Part shown: piece after piece, positions 1 through 6,202 of the stretch | Layout: every line of letters begins with the position of its first letter | Numbering within the stretch: the first letter of the stretch is position 1 | Source of the DNA: an uncultured Lachnospiraceae bacterium | Lineage (GTDB): Bacteria > Bacillota > Clostridia > Lachnospirales > Lachnospiraceae | DNA length: 13,782 nucleotides | Direction: 5' to 3' | Assembly: GCA_910580005.1 (NCBI GenBank) | Contig: CAJTXH010000073.1 | Location: 1-13,782, forward strand | The notes under the pieces: model-generated | What the model was told of the DNA's origin: nothing | The model's database searches: none | What the model saw: the letters and a program-made list of their open reading frames with translations, nothing else | Translations under genes and position numbers: made by a program

Positions 1-1470
1 TGTGTATTCATCAATTCCATTGCGGTAACATGTTTCTATGTAACTTTTAACAGATGCATAATATTCCGCATATTCCAGTGACTGGAACTGCCCAGATATT
101 TTCATTTTTGATTTTGTCCCCCTAAGTGAACGTTCTGACAGGTTATTTGTAAAAGGCAGTTCAAAATTTGTTACCCACGCAAAATAATTACTTTTATACT
201 TTGCTATACGGTTAAGCAGTTTCCTTTCTTCATTGTCATAATAACTGTCATTATTTTTATTGTTTCCGATGCCCTTAAGAAGAAGCTGGTTAAGTTTTCT
301 AAAAATACTTTCCTCCTTTTCTTCTGTAAAGCTTTCATGCCCCTCCGTAATGGCTTGTTCCCTTTCTTTATATATATTATTTATAAAATCTTTCATTTCC
401 CCTGCCCATGCATGATCCGGAAGGTTATCTTTTATCTTCTGCAAATCCCTTAATAAATGCGCATTGCATTCTATATTGCTGAAACTGTATGTTTCATTGT
501 AATTAACCTTATTATGGCCATGCATGACAACAGTTTCCACAGGCAGTACTGGCAGGATGCCGTCACTGTCAATGCCTTCTTTGTCTTTATGCAGGTGTGC
601 TTTATATAACGCAAGGTTTTCTGTCCCATAAAACCGCAGGCATCCCCTTGCTGTGCTTATCATTATTACTGTATCATCCCAGTATAATATTTCCTGGCGG
701 GTTATCTCATTTAACAGTTCTTTTTCAAAACACTCCAGTGCTTTTGCAGCTTTTTTCTGCTGTTTTATTATGTACCCTCCGCTTGGATGGATTTCCTGTT
801 GTGAAAGCCCCTCCATTATCCTGCAGGCTTTATTCACACTTACATTACCCATATCCATAAGAAGGAGTGCCAGTGATTTTACCCCGCTTCCATACTGGTT
901 TTCTTCTTTCAGGTCATGAGGCACTGCCTGTCTGTACACCGCACCGCATTCCATACATTCATAAGAATGGAAGTGGTGGCGTTTCTTAACAACAACTACT
1001 TCATAATCTGTTTCATCTTTTATTATTTCTTCATCCATCTGTTTCATTTTGCCACCACATCCAGGACAGCGTCCAACAGAATGTTCTATATTTTCAGTAA
1101 TTTCATTTTCTTTAAATTTTTCAAGTTTTGATTTAGGATGTCCTTTCTGGCCTCCTATGTGCTTTTCTGTCTTTTTTCTAGAATTTGGGATTCTTTTTTT
1201 CTTATTAATGGGAGTTTTGCTTGTGGGGGTGCCGCTGTTGCTGCTGTCTGTATTTAAAAGACCATTAAGACGCAGTATTTCCCTTTTCAGTGCAGCATTT
1301 TCAGCCTTTTTTTCTTCAAGCTCGTGTTTCAGCTTATTATTAAGCCTGGTTTCCTGTTCTAATAAAATATGCTCATTTCTGTATAATTTTATTTCTTCTG
1401 ATAATTTATCATATTTATCAGACAATTTTTCATAATCTTTATATAAACTTTTTGTATAATTTCCAGCCAT
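1..1470 (-). CDS. IS66-family transposase (TnpC), C-terminus cut by window edge
   Basis: Transposase of an IS66-type insertion sequence; 490 codons are open to the window edge, so the C-terminus is missing. In order: N-terminal coiled coil rich in Lys/Glu (about 10-70), the family GGQKGH motif (106-111), a zinc-finger pair CPGC (135-138) and CMEC (172-175), then the DDE core with YWDD (263-266), a CNAHLLRDL block (335-343, the usual CNAH-LREL), and TNNLSERSLR (441-450) holding the catalytic Glu446. The ATG is preceded by GGGGGG (1473-1478) and a promoter. No tnpA or tnpB is seen upstream, which fits the ISBst12-type subgroup that has only this gene. Oddity: the region that normally reads V-H-D-H-W-K reads M-H-G-H-N-K (316-321), so the second catalytic Asp seems to be Gly318. 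The family call is firm; activity is doubtful. Confidence 0.93.
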   Translation of the reverse strand, partial: MAGNYTKSLYKDYEKLSDKYDKLSEEIKLYRNEHILLEQETRLNNKLKHELEEKKAENAALKREILRLNGLLNTDSSNSGTPTSKTPINKKKRIPNSRKKTEKHIGGQKGHPKSKLEKFKENEITENIEHSVGRCPGCGGKMKQMDEEIIKDETDYEVVVVKKRHHFHSYECMECGAVYRQAVPHDLKEENQYGSGVKSLALLLMDMGNVSVNKACRIMEGLSQQEIHPSGGYIIKQQKKAAKALECFEKELLNEITRQEILYWDDTVIMISTARGCLRFYGTENLALYKAHLHKDKEGIDSDGILPVLPVETVVMHGHNKVNYNETYSFSNIECNAHLLRDLQKIKDNLPDHAWAGEMKDFINNIYKEREQAITEGHESFTEEKEESIFRKLNQLLLKGIGNNKNNDSYYDNEERKLLNRIAKYKSNYFAWVTNFELPFTNNLSERSLRGTKSKMKISGQFQSLEYAEYYASVKSYIETCYRNGIDEYT

Positions 1471-1498
1471 ATAACCCCCCTGCTATGTACTGGACAAT

Positions 1499-1527
1499 AG
1501 TATACTATATCACACGGAAAAAAGCAA
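1499..1527 (-). promoter_or_regulatory. Sigma-A promoter for the IS66 transposase
   Basis: Read on the minus strand: -35 TTGCTT (1522-1527), 17-bp spacer, -10 TATACT (1499-1504). It lies about 30 bp upstream of the transposase ATG. The terminal inverted repeat of the element should lie close by, but I could not identify it without the other end. Confidence 0.55.
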
Positions 1528-1545
1528 AATTTGGAATAAAATTTA

Positions 1546-2087
1546 TTAATCATAAATTTTGACTGTGAATAGTAACTTTTCGGGATATAATGCAATTATC
1601 TGTTCTAGACAATCCCTCAAATCCTCCTCCAATTTATCTTTAGAAATATTTTTAAACCTATATGTGTATGGCTTCTTAAACTTCTTATTTTCGCTGACAT
1701 AATCATTATAAACAGGATAAAATTCCAGAATGTATAAATCGTAAAAATACATCCATGTGTCAAATTGTATCTCCCAATCGTTGCTATGAAATATATCTGG
1801 AATCAGTTTTATCATGCTGGCAGCCAGGTATTTGTATTTTTGCTGCCAATGGCATGGAATCTATTATTAATTTATCACAGTATTTTTCACCAAATCTTTC
1901 CTCAAACCTCTTTCTTCTTCCCCTTTTTCATTTTTCCAAATTTCTTCTAATGATTTCTTGATTCTTCTATTCTAGCCTTTCTTTCCCTTAATTCCTCCTC
2001 CATTTCTTTCTTATATTGTGCCTTTTTAAATGAAATTACATTTCCCATATATCCTTCTTTTCCTTTTTTGCTCAGAACTCTGTCCAT
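1546..2087 (-). pseudogene. Decayed gene of unknown function (about 180 aa, three frameshifts)
   Basis: No single frame spans this stretch, but three segments join into one plausible protein. The first frame (ATG at 2087) gives 46 codons with MGNVISFKKAQYKKEM and a charged helix, ending in TAG at 1950-1952. The next frame continues with KSLEEIWKNEKGEEE (about 1955-1910). The third gives RFEERFGEKYCDKLIIDSMP (about 1910-1830). The final frame (89 codons from ATG 1815 to 1546) gives a WxYFYDLYILEFYPVYNDY core and ends KLLFTVKIYD. The joins need three small indels and each continues the character of the previous segment. The last segment alone could be expressed, but it has no convincing ribosome binding site. 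I do not recognise the family. It lies directly upstream of the IS66 gene in the same orientation, which fits decay in a region of insertion-sequence traffic. Confidence 0.5.
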
Positions 2088-2130
2088 ATTAATTATAGAA
2101 GAATACTATTTTTTATGTAGTACTGTGGAT

Positions 2131-2206
2131 TTACAGATATGTAAACACACGGCCTTGCAGACATGTCTGTATGTCTATATGTAACCCTGTAAACATGTCT
2201 GCCTAT
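2131..2206. repeat. Cluster of short direct and inverted motifs
   Basis: ACATGTCTG occurs at 2161-2169 and 2193-2201. The first copy is inside the perfect palindrome CAGACATGTCTG (2158-2169). TGTAAAC occurs at 2140-2146 and 2188-2194, and ATATGTAA at 2137-2144 and 2177-2184. The pattern looks like a protein-binding site cluster or the remnant of a tandem-repeat tract. It lies just upstream of the decayed gene at 1546-2087. No factor can be named. Confidence 0.3.
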
Positions 2207-2250
2207 AAAACGGATGTCCAGTAGTATCCTGCTGTCCTTTTGTCTTTGAA

Positions 2251-2657
2251 CTAATTTTTTATGATCTCTTTATAAAATAAATCCGACAATATTTCTTCCA
2301 GTTCAAATAATCTGGTGGCTTGGTACAGCACATTCCTGCTTTATCCTCCTCCTTTTCAGGTTATCTTTTAGTTATTTTTCCCAGACAATTCCCCATTTTT
2401 TCCTCCTCTTCTTCCACCATTTCCCAGTGTTTTCTTTTCTGTTTTGTATCCAGTTCTGCTGTATTACCTAAACCAGTCTTGCTGCCATTTATGTCTGCTT
2501 TTTCTGGTATTTTTGGAAATTTTTTATTGTTTATCCTAGTATTATCTTTTGTTTTAATTTTTAGTATGAAATTATATTTCTCCACATATAATAAATTTTT
2601 TACTTTGATTATATAAAAATGTAGGAAAATTAAATTTAGGGAAAAACAGATACTCAA
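2251..2657 (-). pseudogene. Probable remnant of an unidentified gene
   Basis: A 98-codon open frame (2657-2361) has a poor N-terminal half but a protein-like charged second half (KHWEMVEEEEEKMGNCLGK). After its stop, the same frame carries on for a few residues. A different frame then reads VLYQATRLFELEEILSDLFY to a stop at 2251-2253, which has the amphipathic, Leu/Glu-rich look of a real C-terminus. Joining them needs one lost stop and one frameshift. There is no good start codon with a ribosome binding site. Chance open frames in AT-rich DNA are the main alternative, so this is a weak call. Confidence 0.28.
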
Positions 2658-3234
2658 ATATTATGAAGAAGCTGCCTGGCAGCGGACAGGACAGGTATTT
2701 ATACTGATACTGTAAATGGAACTGGAATTATTGGTTAAAAAGCATTCCTCTCATAAGCACATTTTTCTTGTTATTTTGCATCTACAGGTAAAAGGGTGTA
2801 CTTTGATACAAACTGCTGCTTTTCATAGAAAATGGTTATTTTAATATTAGTGAAAGAGTCTGTATGTTTCAGTATATGGGCTTTATAATAGTATCGTTAT
2901 CTCTGCATAAAACTATTAGATATGGGTGTTTTTCATAAGGGATATTAAGAAAAGAAAAACTCCCCAGATATCTGGGGAGTGTCCAGAGACTATGCCTTTC
3001 AGCCATACAGATCCATTGAAACTTTTATATTGTACCCACTGTATTTTGTAAAAACAAGTGTGGGACTTAATCATATATGCCTTTACATTAATATAATATG
3101 CAGATAGACTGGTATTGTCAATTACAGATAGTAGAATCTCATATAAATATCTGGCAGCAGGAATGAAATATGATGCTGAAATAGGTGAATGGAACTTTTC
3201 AAACAGTAATTTTTTATTAAAGGGGTAGTTGGCA
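2658..3234. other. Gene-free stretch
   Basis: No convincing coding frame was found on either strand. Two frames without proper starts run through 2920-3234 (minus) and 3098-3232 (plus), but they overlap each other and lack ribosome binding sites. The only clear signal is the minus-strand terminator near 2949-2980. Confidence 0.4.
2949..2980 (-). terminator. Intrinsic terminator, minus strand
   Basis: A 22-bp perfect palindrome (2959-2980) forms a 9-bp stem ACTCCCCAG / CTGGGGAGT around an ATAT loop. On the minus strand it is followed by TTTTTCTTTT. It would end transcription coming from the nuclease-like gene at 3235-3927, about 255 bp upstream. Confidence 0.75.
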
Positions 3235-3927
3235 TCATTGTGGAGTCTGCTTTATATCAATAAGATTTTTCAATTTTTCTGGAAAATCACAATATAATTC
3301 ATCAAACAGTCCCGTTTTGGTTTCTGCATATAAAGTATCATACTTTTCTGTTTTCCCGGTTTTTGTAAAGACAAACAGAATCCGGTAACTTTTCGTTGTA
3401 AAAGTGTCAATATTCCGTGGGATTAATGTAATGGGAAAACTTAGACCTTTTTTATCATTCTTGAATCCCAGGGTTACATCAGATCCATAGGCATAAGAAA
3501 AATCCACATGCTGTGATATTTTGTCTTTTTCCCCAATTTTTAAATATTTCGCATTATGTATCTGTAATATCTCAGAACATACACTGGCTTTTTCATTAAT
3601 AGTTGTCCTGCTGTGGTTTCTTGAAGGGGTGCAGTCTTTTATTGTTATTCCTGTGCCTTGTCCATCTGTTATTGCCATGTCCTGTTTTGACCTGTTATAT
3701 TCATCACACCTGTCAAAAAACCCTTCTGCTGTATAATTTTTGCTTTTTATGCCTAGCAGGTGCATAAACTGCTTCTTTTCAAATATGCATTCAAACCACA
3801 TGTAACCAGTATTCCGGTTTTTGCCTGTAAACAAAAAGGGCAGTTCCATTATTTCCTTGTATTTTTCTGCTGCATCATATATGTATTCCAATAATTTTCC
3901 ATCAGGTACTTTAGGCTGGATGATCAT
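3235..3927 (-). CDS. Probable BECR-fold nuclease (PBECR4-like)
   Basis: A 230-aa protein. The start chosen is the ATG at 3925-3927, preceded by GGGAGG at an ideal distance; a longer reading from 3966 would run into the terminator hairpin. The N-terminal helix (10-27) and the segment with FEC...F-M-H-L-L-G-I (44-60) resemble the conserved HLLG/HLTG motif of the PBECR4 family (phage-Barnase-EndoU-ColicinE5/D-RelE-like nuclease). That group is predicted to be RNases of phages, polymorphic toxins and mobile elements. The rest is a mixed alpha/beta region with basic stretches (152-200) and no membrane segment or signal peptide, so it is cytoplasmic. It has no promoter of its own in the 14 bp before the ribosome binding site, so it must be made by read-through of the structured RNA upstream. 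The family assignment is from memory of the motif and is moderate; nuclease activity is inferred. Confidence 0.6.
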   Translation of the reverse strand: MIIQPKVPDGKLLEYIYDAAEKYKEIMELPFLFTGKNRNTGYMWFECIFEKKQFMHLLGIKSKNYTAEGFFDRCDEYNRSKQDMAITDGQGTGITIKDCTPSRNHSRTTINEKASVCSEILQIHNAKYLKIGEKDKISQHVDFSYAYGSDVTLGFKNDKKGLSFPITLIPRNIDTFTTKSYRILFVFTKTGKTEKYDTLYAETKTGLFDELYCDFPEKLKNLIDIKQTPQ

Positions 3928-3940
3928 TTTGCTGCCTCCC

Positions 3941-3972
3941 AAACAAAAGAGGCCTTGTTTGCACAAGACCTC
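3941..3972 (-). terminator. Intrinsic terminator at the end of the structured RNA
   Basis: A 10-bp stem GAGGTCTTGT / ACAAGGCCTC (one T-G wobble) with a GCAA loop is followed by TTTTGTTT on the minus strand. The U-tract abuts the ribosome binding site (3934-3940) of the nuclease-like gene, so that gene depends on read-through. Confidence 0.78.
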
Positions 3973-4154
3973 AGAATTGCATATAAACCAGCTGATTTAT
4001 TTAGGTGCCTGCCACCCAGTTTCTGACCTTCCATCAGACCGAGAAAGCAACTCTTTCTTAAAGTGTGTGCAAAGTTTTTCCGTTGTCAGCTCCAACGATG
4101 GTATGCTCCTTATACCATATGTCTGCAAATGCAGAGAAGAAAATATCTTCTGGC
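3941..4154 (-). ncRNA. Hairpin-rich structured RNA with its own promoter and terminator
   Basis: Transcription from the promoter at 4161-4189 would start near 4154. The RNA is a string of small perfect stems, in minus-strand order: 4136-4150 (GAAGA/TCTTC), 4123-4134 (CTGCA/TGCAG), 4098-4118 (7 bp, AAGGAGC loop), 4081-4097 (CGTTG/CAACG), 4042-4058 (AGAAAG/CTTTCT), 4022-4038 (TCTGA/TCAGA), 4004-4016 (GGTG/CACC), 3983-4000 (ATAAA/TTTAT), then the terminator at 3949-3972. Loops repeatedly contain GGA or AGG. The size (about 205-215 nt), dense pairing and the GGGTGGCAGGCACC-type segment make the Firmicute raiA-motif RNA a candidate identity, but that is recalled and not verified. Other options are a type III antitoxin-like RNA or an attenuator controlling the nuclease-like gene. 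That this is a structured transcript is well supported; its class is not. Confidence 0.62.
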
Positions 4155-4160
4155 ATTTAT

Positions 4161-4189
4161 ATTATATGTCTTTTAGTGAAAAAAATCAA
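4161..4189 (-). promoter_or_regulatory. Strong sigma-A promoter for the structured RNA
   Basis: Minus strand: -35 TTGATT (4184-4189), exactly 17 bp, perfect -10 TATAAT (4161-4166). It is the best match to consensus in the window. It drives the hairpin-rich RNA and, by read-through, the nuclease-like gene. Confidence 0.8.
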
Positions 4190-4462
4190 CAAAAATATTG
4201 GAATTTAAAAAGTTTTTTGTCTTATGGTTTGGAAGTTAAAGTAAAAAATTCTTTTAAGGGTTTCTGGGTACAGAGCAGGAAAAATGATACATTGGCAGAC
4301 CAGATGTGATGATTGGGTTAAATTCTGGCAGGACATGAATGGGAAATTATCTGGTATATTTCATAATTTAGGAGCTGGCTGTGTCCTGCCTGATATAAAG
4401 AAACTGTGATAAGGCATCAGGACAATATTATTGAAAAAGGTGACTGTGATAAATATCTGGAA
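4190..4462. other. Intergenic stretch without genes
   Basis: An open plus-strand frame covers part of this region (to 4309), but it starts inside the nuclease-like gene on the opposite strand, has no ribosome binding site, and has a composition unlike a protein. I see no other feature between the RNA promoter and the terminator at 4468. Confidence 0.4.
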
Positions 4463-4467
4463 ACAGG

Positions 4468-4492
4468 AAAAACCGAAGGAGCAGTATCCTTC
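4468..4492 (-). terminator. Intrinsic terminator of the 227-aa gene
   Basis: On the minus strand GAAGGA / TCCTTC pairs around a 6-nt loop (4475-4492), followed by GG and TTTTT (4468-4472). It lies about 40 bp beyond the stop codon of the 4534-5217 gene. Confidence 0.6.
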
Positions 4493-4533
4493 TCCAGTTT
4501 ATAGAACTGTTTATTCTGTTGTTTATATATTTG

Positions 4534-5217
4534 CTATTTGACTGCAATTTTTTCAGCCTGCTCTATGGACTGTATATGGTCAATGTTTAGTAACAGTGCC
4601 ATTAAGTCTATGCAGCCGAAGGCTGGAAGAACCAGTTCTTTCTCCGCTTCATCAAGATTATTAAAATGGTTATAGTCATTATTTTTCCTGATTGCAAAAT
4701 AACCTTTTTCTTCACAGGTAATTTCATTGCAGTGGAATGCCTGCCCAATGACACTGTATCTATATTGTCCATTGTATAATGCAGGTACTTTCCTGGCTGC
4801 AATGTAGCAGCCTTCACAGTTGTTTCTCCTGCCAGCCTGTTGGTGGTCTATTACAGCATAGTAAATATCAGCATTGCCCGTATAACTGTCAATACTTTTG
4901 CAGGTTTCTGAATACAGGAACAGTCTGGCAAGTTTCATGGCTTCGGTATGTTCCAGAGGCTTTCTGCTGGCAGTAAAACCTGTGTATACCAGACTGTGCT
5001 GTTCCAGATACATCTGTATGCCGTCTGCTGCTTTTGTATACAGGCAGTTCTGGACTGCTTCCAACATTTTCTCTGCTTCTTCCTCCATCAGTTTTGCATC
5101 AAAGGAAATGGAATAAGTGTTTTCATCGTCCATAATCTCTAATTTAAAATGCAATACTGCTGCTGGTGTTTTTGCTTCTTGTTTAGCTGTTATTTTATTG
5201 GATTTTTTTGTATTCAT
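4534..5217 (-). CDS. Unrecognised cytoplasmic protein, 227 aa, possible metal site
   Basis: I do not recognise this protein. It has no signal peptide or membrane segment. A short Lys/Thr-rich N-terminus (1-18) is followed by a segment predicted as strands and a helix (20-60), a helical part (88-103), and a central region with C-E-G-C (134-137) and C-N-E-I-T-C (163-168) that could hold one metal ion. An acidic helix and a Leu-rich C-terminus follow. The ATG at 5217 has AAGGAGG (5229-5235) about 10 bp upstream. It is transcribed alone, from a promoter at 5379-5406 to a terminator at 4468-4492. The promoter overlaps an operator-like site and has the same layout as the promoter of the SGNH gene at 6203-7309, so it is likely to be co-regulated with the polysaccharide-modification genes by the neighbouring XRE repressor. 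Function unknown. Confidence 0.8.
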   Translation of the reverse strand: MNTKKSNKITAKQEAKTPAAVLHFKLEIMDDENTYSISFDAKLMEEEAEKMLEAVQNCLYTKAADGIQMYLEQHSLVYTGFTASRKPLEHTEAMKLARLFLYSETCKSIDSYTGNADIYYAVIDHQQAGRRNNCEGCYIAARKVPALYNGQYRYSVIGQAFHCNEITCEEKGYFAIRKNNDYNHFNNLDEAEKELVLPAFGCIDLMALLLNIDHIQSIEQAEKIAVK

Positions 5218-5378
5218 AATAAATTATCCTCCTTATTTTTTAATCCAGCAAAAAGCATACCATATGGACAGCAAATTGCCGTTTTGCAAAAAACACACAC
5301 AACACAGATGCAGATGGGTTCTGATATTGCTGTGGGGCAGGGGGATTTATAATTAGCAGTGCAACATTATCTTCATTA

Positions 5379-5406
5379 ATTATAACACTTTGTTTAAAAC
5401 TATCAA
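5379..5406 (-). promoter_or_regulatory. Promoter of the 227-aa gene
   Basis: Minus strand: -35 TTGATA (5401-5406), 16 bp, -10 TATAAT (5379-5384), giving a leader of about 155 nt before the ATG at 5217. The -35 and spacer overlap the operator-like palindrome at 5390-5409. Confidence 0.7.
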
Positions 5407-5409
5407 CGA
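5390..5409. promoter_or_regulatory. Operator-like palindrome, imperfect copy
   Basis: GTTTA-N6-TCAAC (5392-5407 on plus), one mismatch from the exact palindrome GTTGA-N6-TCAAC found at 5435-5450 and 7419-7434. It lies 43 bp (about four helical turns) from the copy at 5435 and over the minus-strand -35. Probable XRE repressor site. Confidence 0.5.
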
Positions 5410-5433
5410 AAGAGGATTAAAACACATGCCATA

Positions 5434-5451
5434 TGTTGATATAATTCAACA
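5434..5451. promoter_or_regulatory. Operator GTTGA-N6-TCAAC over the XRE promoter -10
   Basis: GTTGA (5435-5439) and TCAAC (5446-5450) flank TATAAT (5440-5445), so a bound repressor would mask the -10 of the XRE gene. The -35 at 17 bp (around 5417-5422) is weak. The arrangement indicates autoregulation. Confidence 0.65.
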
Positions 5452-5475
5452 AAGCAGAAAGGACGGTAAAAGGAA

Positions 5476-5814
5476 ATGAAAGATGTTAAGTTATCATTGC
5501 AGGAAACAGGTGACAGGATTATGGACCGCCGGAAGAAGCTTGGGCTGACACAGGAGGCTTTGGCTGAAAGGGGTGGGCTGACAACCCAGGCAGTCAGTTA
5601 TTTTGAAGGCGGGAAGCGGGCTATGCGGCCTGAAAATCTGATGAAAATAGCTGCTGCACTTGGTGTCAGTGCAGACTATCTGCTGACTGGGGACATCATT
5701 GACAAAGACAAGCTGCTGCTGTCGGAAAAGCTTGGTAAACTCACTCCGGAGGAAGTAAGGCTGGTAGAGGGAATCATTGATGAATGTATAGCCTTGTTCC
5801 ACAAGGAAGAATGA
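5476..5814 (+). CDS. XRE-family (Cro/CI-type) transcriptional repressor
   Basis: A 112-aa DNA-binding regulator. Residues 12-70 form a classic HTH_3 domain: GDRIMDRRKKLGLTQEALAE, then the recognition helix around TTQAVSYFEGGKR (36-48) and NLMKIAAALGVSADYLLTG (54-72). A C-terminal helix (88-110) probably serves dimerisation. AGAAAGG (about 5455-5461) and AAAAGG stand before the ATG. The gene is divergent from the 227-aa gene, and its -10 is inside a GTTGA-N6-TCAAC palindrome. The same palindrome is between the two SGNH genes about 2 kb away. I therefore infer that this protein binds the palindrome and represses its own gene and the flanking surface-modification genes. No protease or sensor domain is present, so the inducing signal is not evident. 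Confidence 0.9.
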   Translation: MKDVKLSLQETGDRIMDRRKKLGLTQEALAERGGLTTQAVSYFEGGKRAMRPENLMKIAAALGVSADYLLTGDIIDKDKLLLSEKLGKLTPEEVRLVEGIIDECIALFHKEE

Positions 5815-5843
5815 TATTTGTCAAAAGGGTATATTATGATGTT

Positions 5844-5866
5844 GGGGTCAAAAAGCATTTTGCCCC
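5844..5866 (+). terminator. Possible terminator hairpin after the XRE gene
   Basis: GGGG-T-CAAAA pairs with TTTTG-CCCC with a bulged T and a 4-nt loop, 30 bp past the XRE stop. There is no immediate U-tract, only AT-rich sequence. A second weak candidate is AAACTG / CAGTTTTTTT (5922-5950). Confidence 0.35.
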
Positions 5867-5921
5867 TGGTATCATATTATAAAAATTATCTTTAAAACAC
5901 GATAGCTGCCCATATTGTTAG

Positions 5922-5950
5922 AAACTGCCAGGGCAATTATCAGTTTTTTT
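5922..5950 (+). terminator. Weak terminator candidate with long U-tract
   Basis: AAACTG (5922-5927) pairs with CAGTTT (5941-5946) around a 13-nt loop, and the sequence continues to TTTTTTT. The short stem makes it marginal; it may back up the hairpin at 5844-5866. Confidence 0.3.
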
Positions 5951-5991
5951 CGGAAAAATCAAGTAATTTTCCAGAATATGGAGTGTGGAAT

Positions 5992-6045
5992 GTCTGGAGT
6001 TCCGCTAAGGCATAAAAACTATGCCAAGTGGAACTTCTGCCAGAC
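5992..6045. repeat. Long imperfect hairpin in the convergent intergenic region
   Basis: Three stem blocks pair in order: GTCTGG (5992-5997) with CCAGAC (6040-6045), GTTCC (5999-6003) with GGAAC (6029-6033), and GGCATA (6009-6014) with TATGCC (6019-6024). The apical loop is short and A-rich. The position between convergent genes fits a bidirectional terminator, but the U-tracts are poor. The size and symmetry also fit a REP- or MITE-like dispersed element. The 93-codon plus-strand frame over it has no ribosome binding site. Confidence 0.45.
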
Positions 6046-6202
6046 CTTTTATGAATTTGCAAGCACATTATTCGTTAATGATTGTCTGTGCCGGCTTTAC
6101 TGGCATGGCTGGAAGTGCAGGGATACTTGTTTTGTTCTTCTTAGGGGTGGTTTTCTTTCATTTCACATGTTTCTTCATGTAGTAATGAAACTTTAATCCT
6201 TT

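Noticed and set aside
1049..1435. 128-codon plus-strand frame rich in Phe, Ser and Leu
   Set aside because: It is the antisense of the coiled-coil and zinc-finger part of the IS66 transposase and has no ribosome binding site.
2920..3234. Long minus-strand open frame downstream of the nuclease-like gene, and an opposing plus-strand frame 3098-3232
   Set aside because: Neither has a start codon with a ribosome binding site, they overlap each other, and the minus frame reads through the terminator hairpin.
3973..4154. T-box riboswitch as identity of the hairpin-rich RNA
   Set aside because: GGGTGGCAGG only partly resembles the T-box sequence, no specifier loop is recognisable, and the downstream gene is not an aminoacyl-tRNA or amino-acid gene.
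3821..4309. 162-codon plus-strand frame
   Set aside because: It is antisense to the nuclease-like gene and to the structured RNA; no ribosome binding site, and the opposite strand has clear signals.
6078..6182. 34-aa hydrophobic frame (MIVCAGFTGMAGSAGILVLF...), like a small membrane toxin
   Set aside because: No ribosome binding site or promoter is visible; hydrophobic short frames are common by chance in T-rich DNA.
5915..6196. 93-codon plus-strand frame between XRE and SGNH genes
   Set aside because: No ribosome binding site, Cys/Phe-rich translation, and it runs through the long hairpin at 5992-6045.
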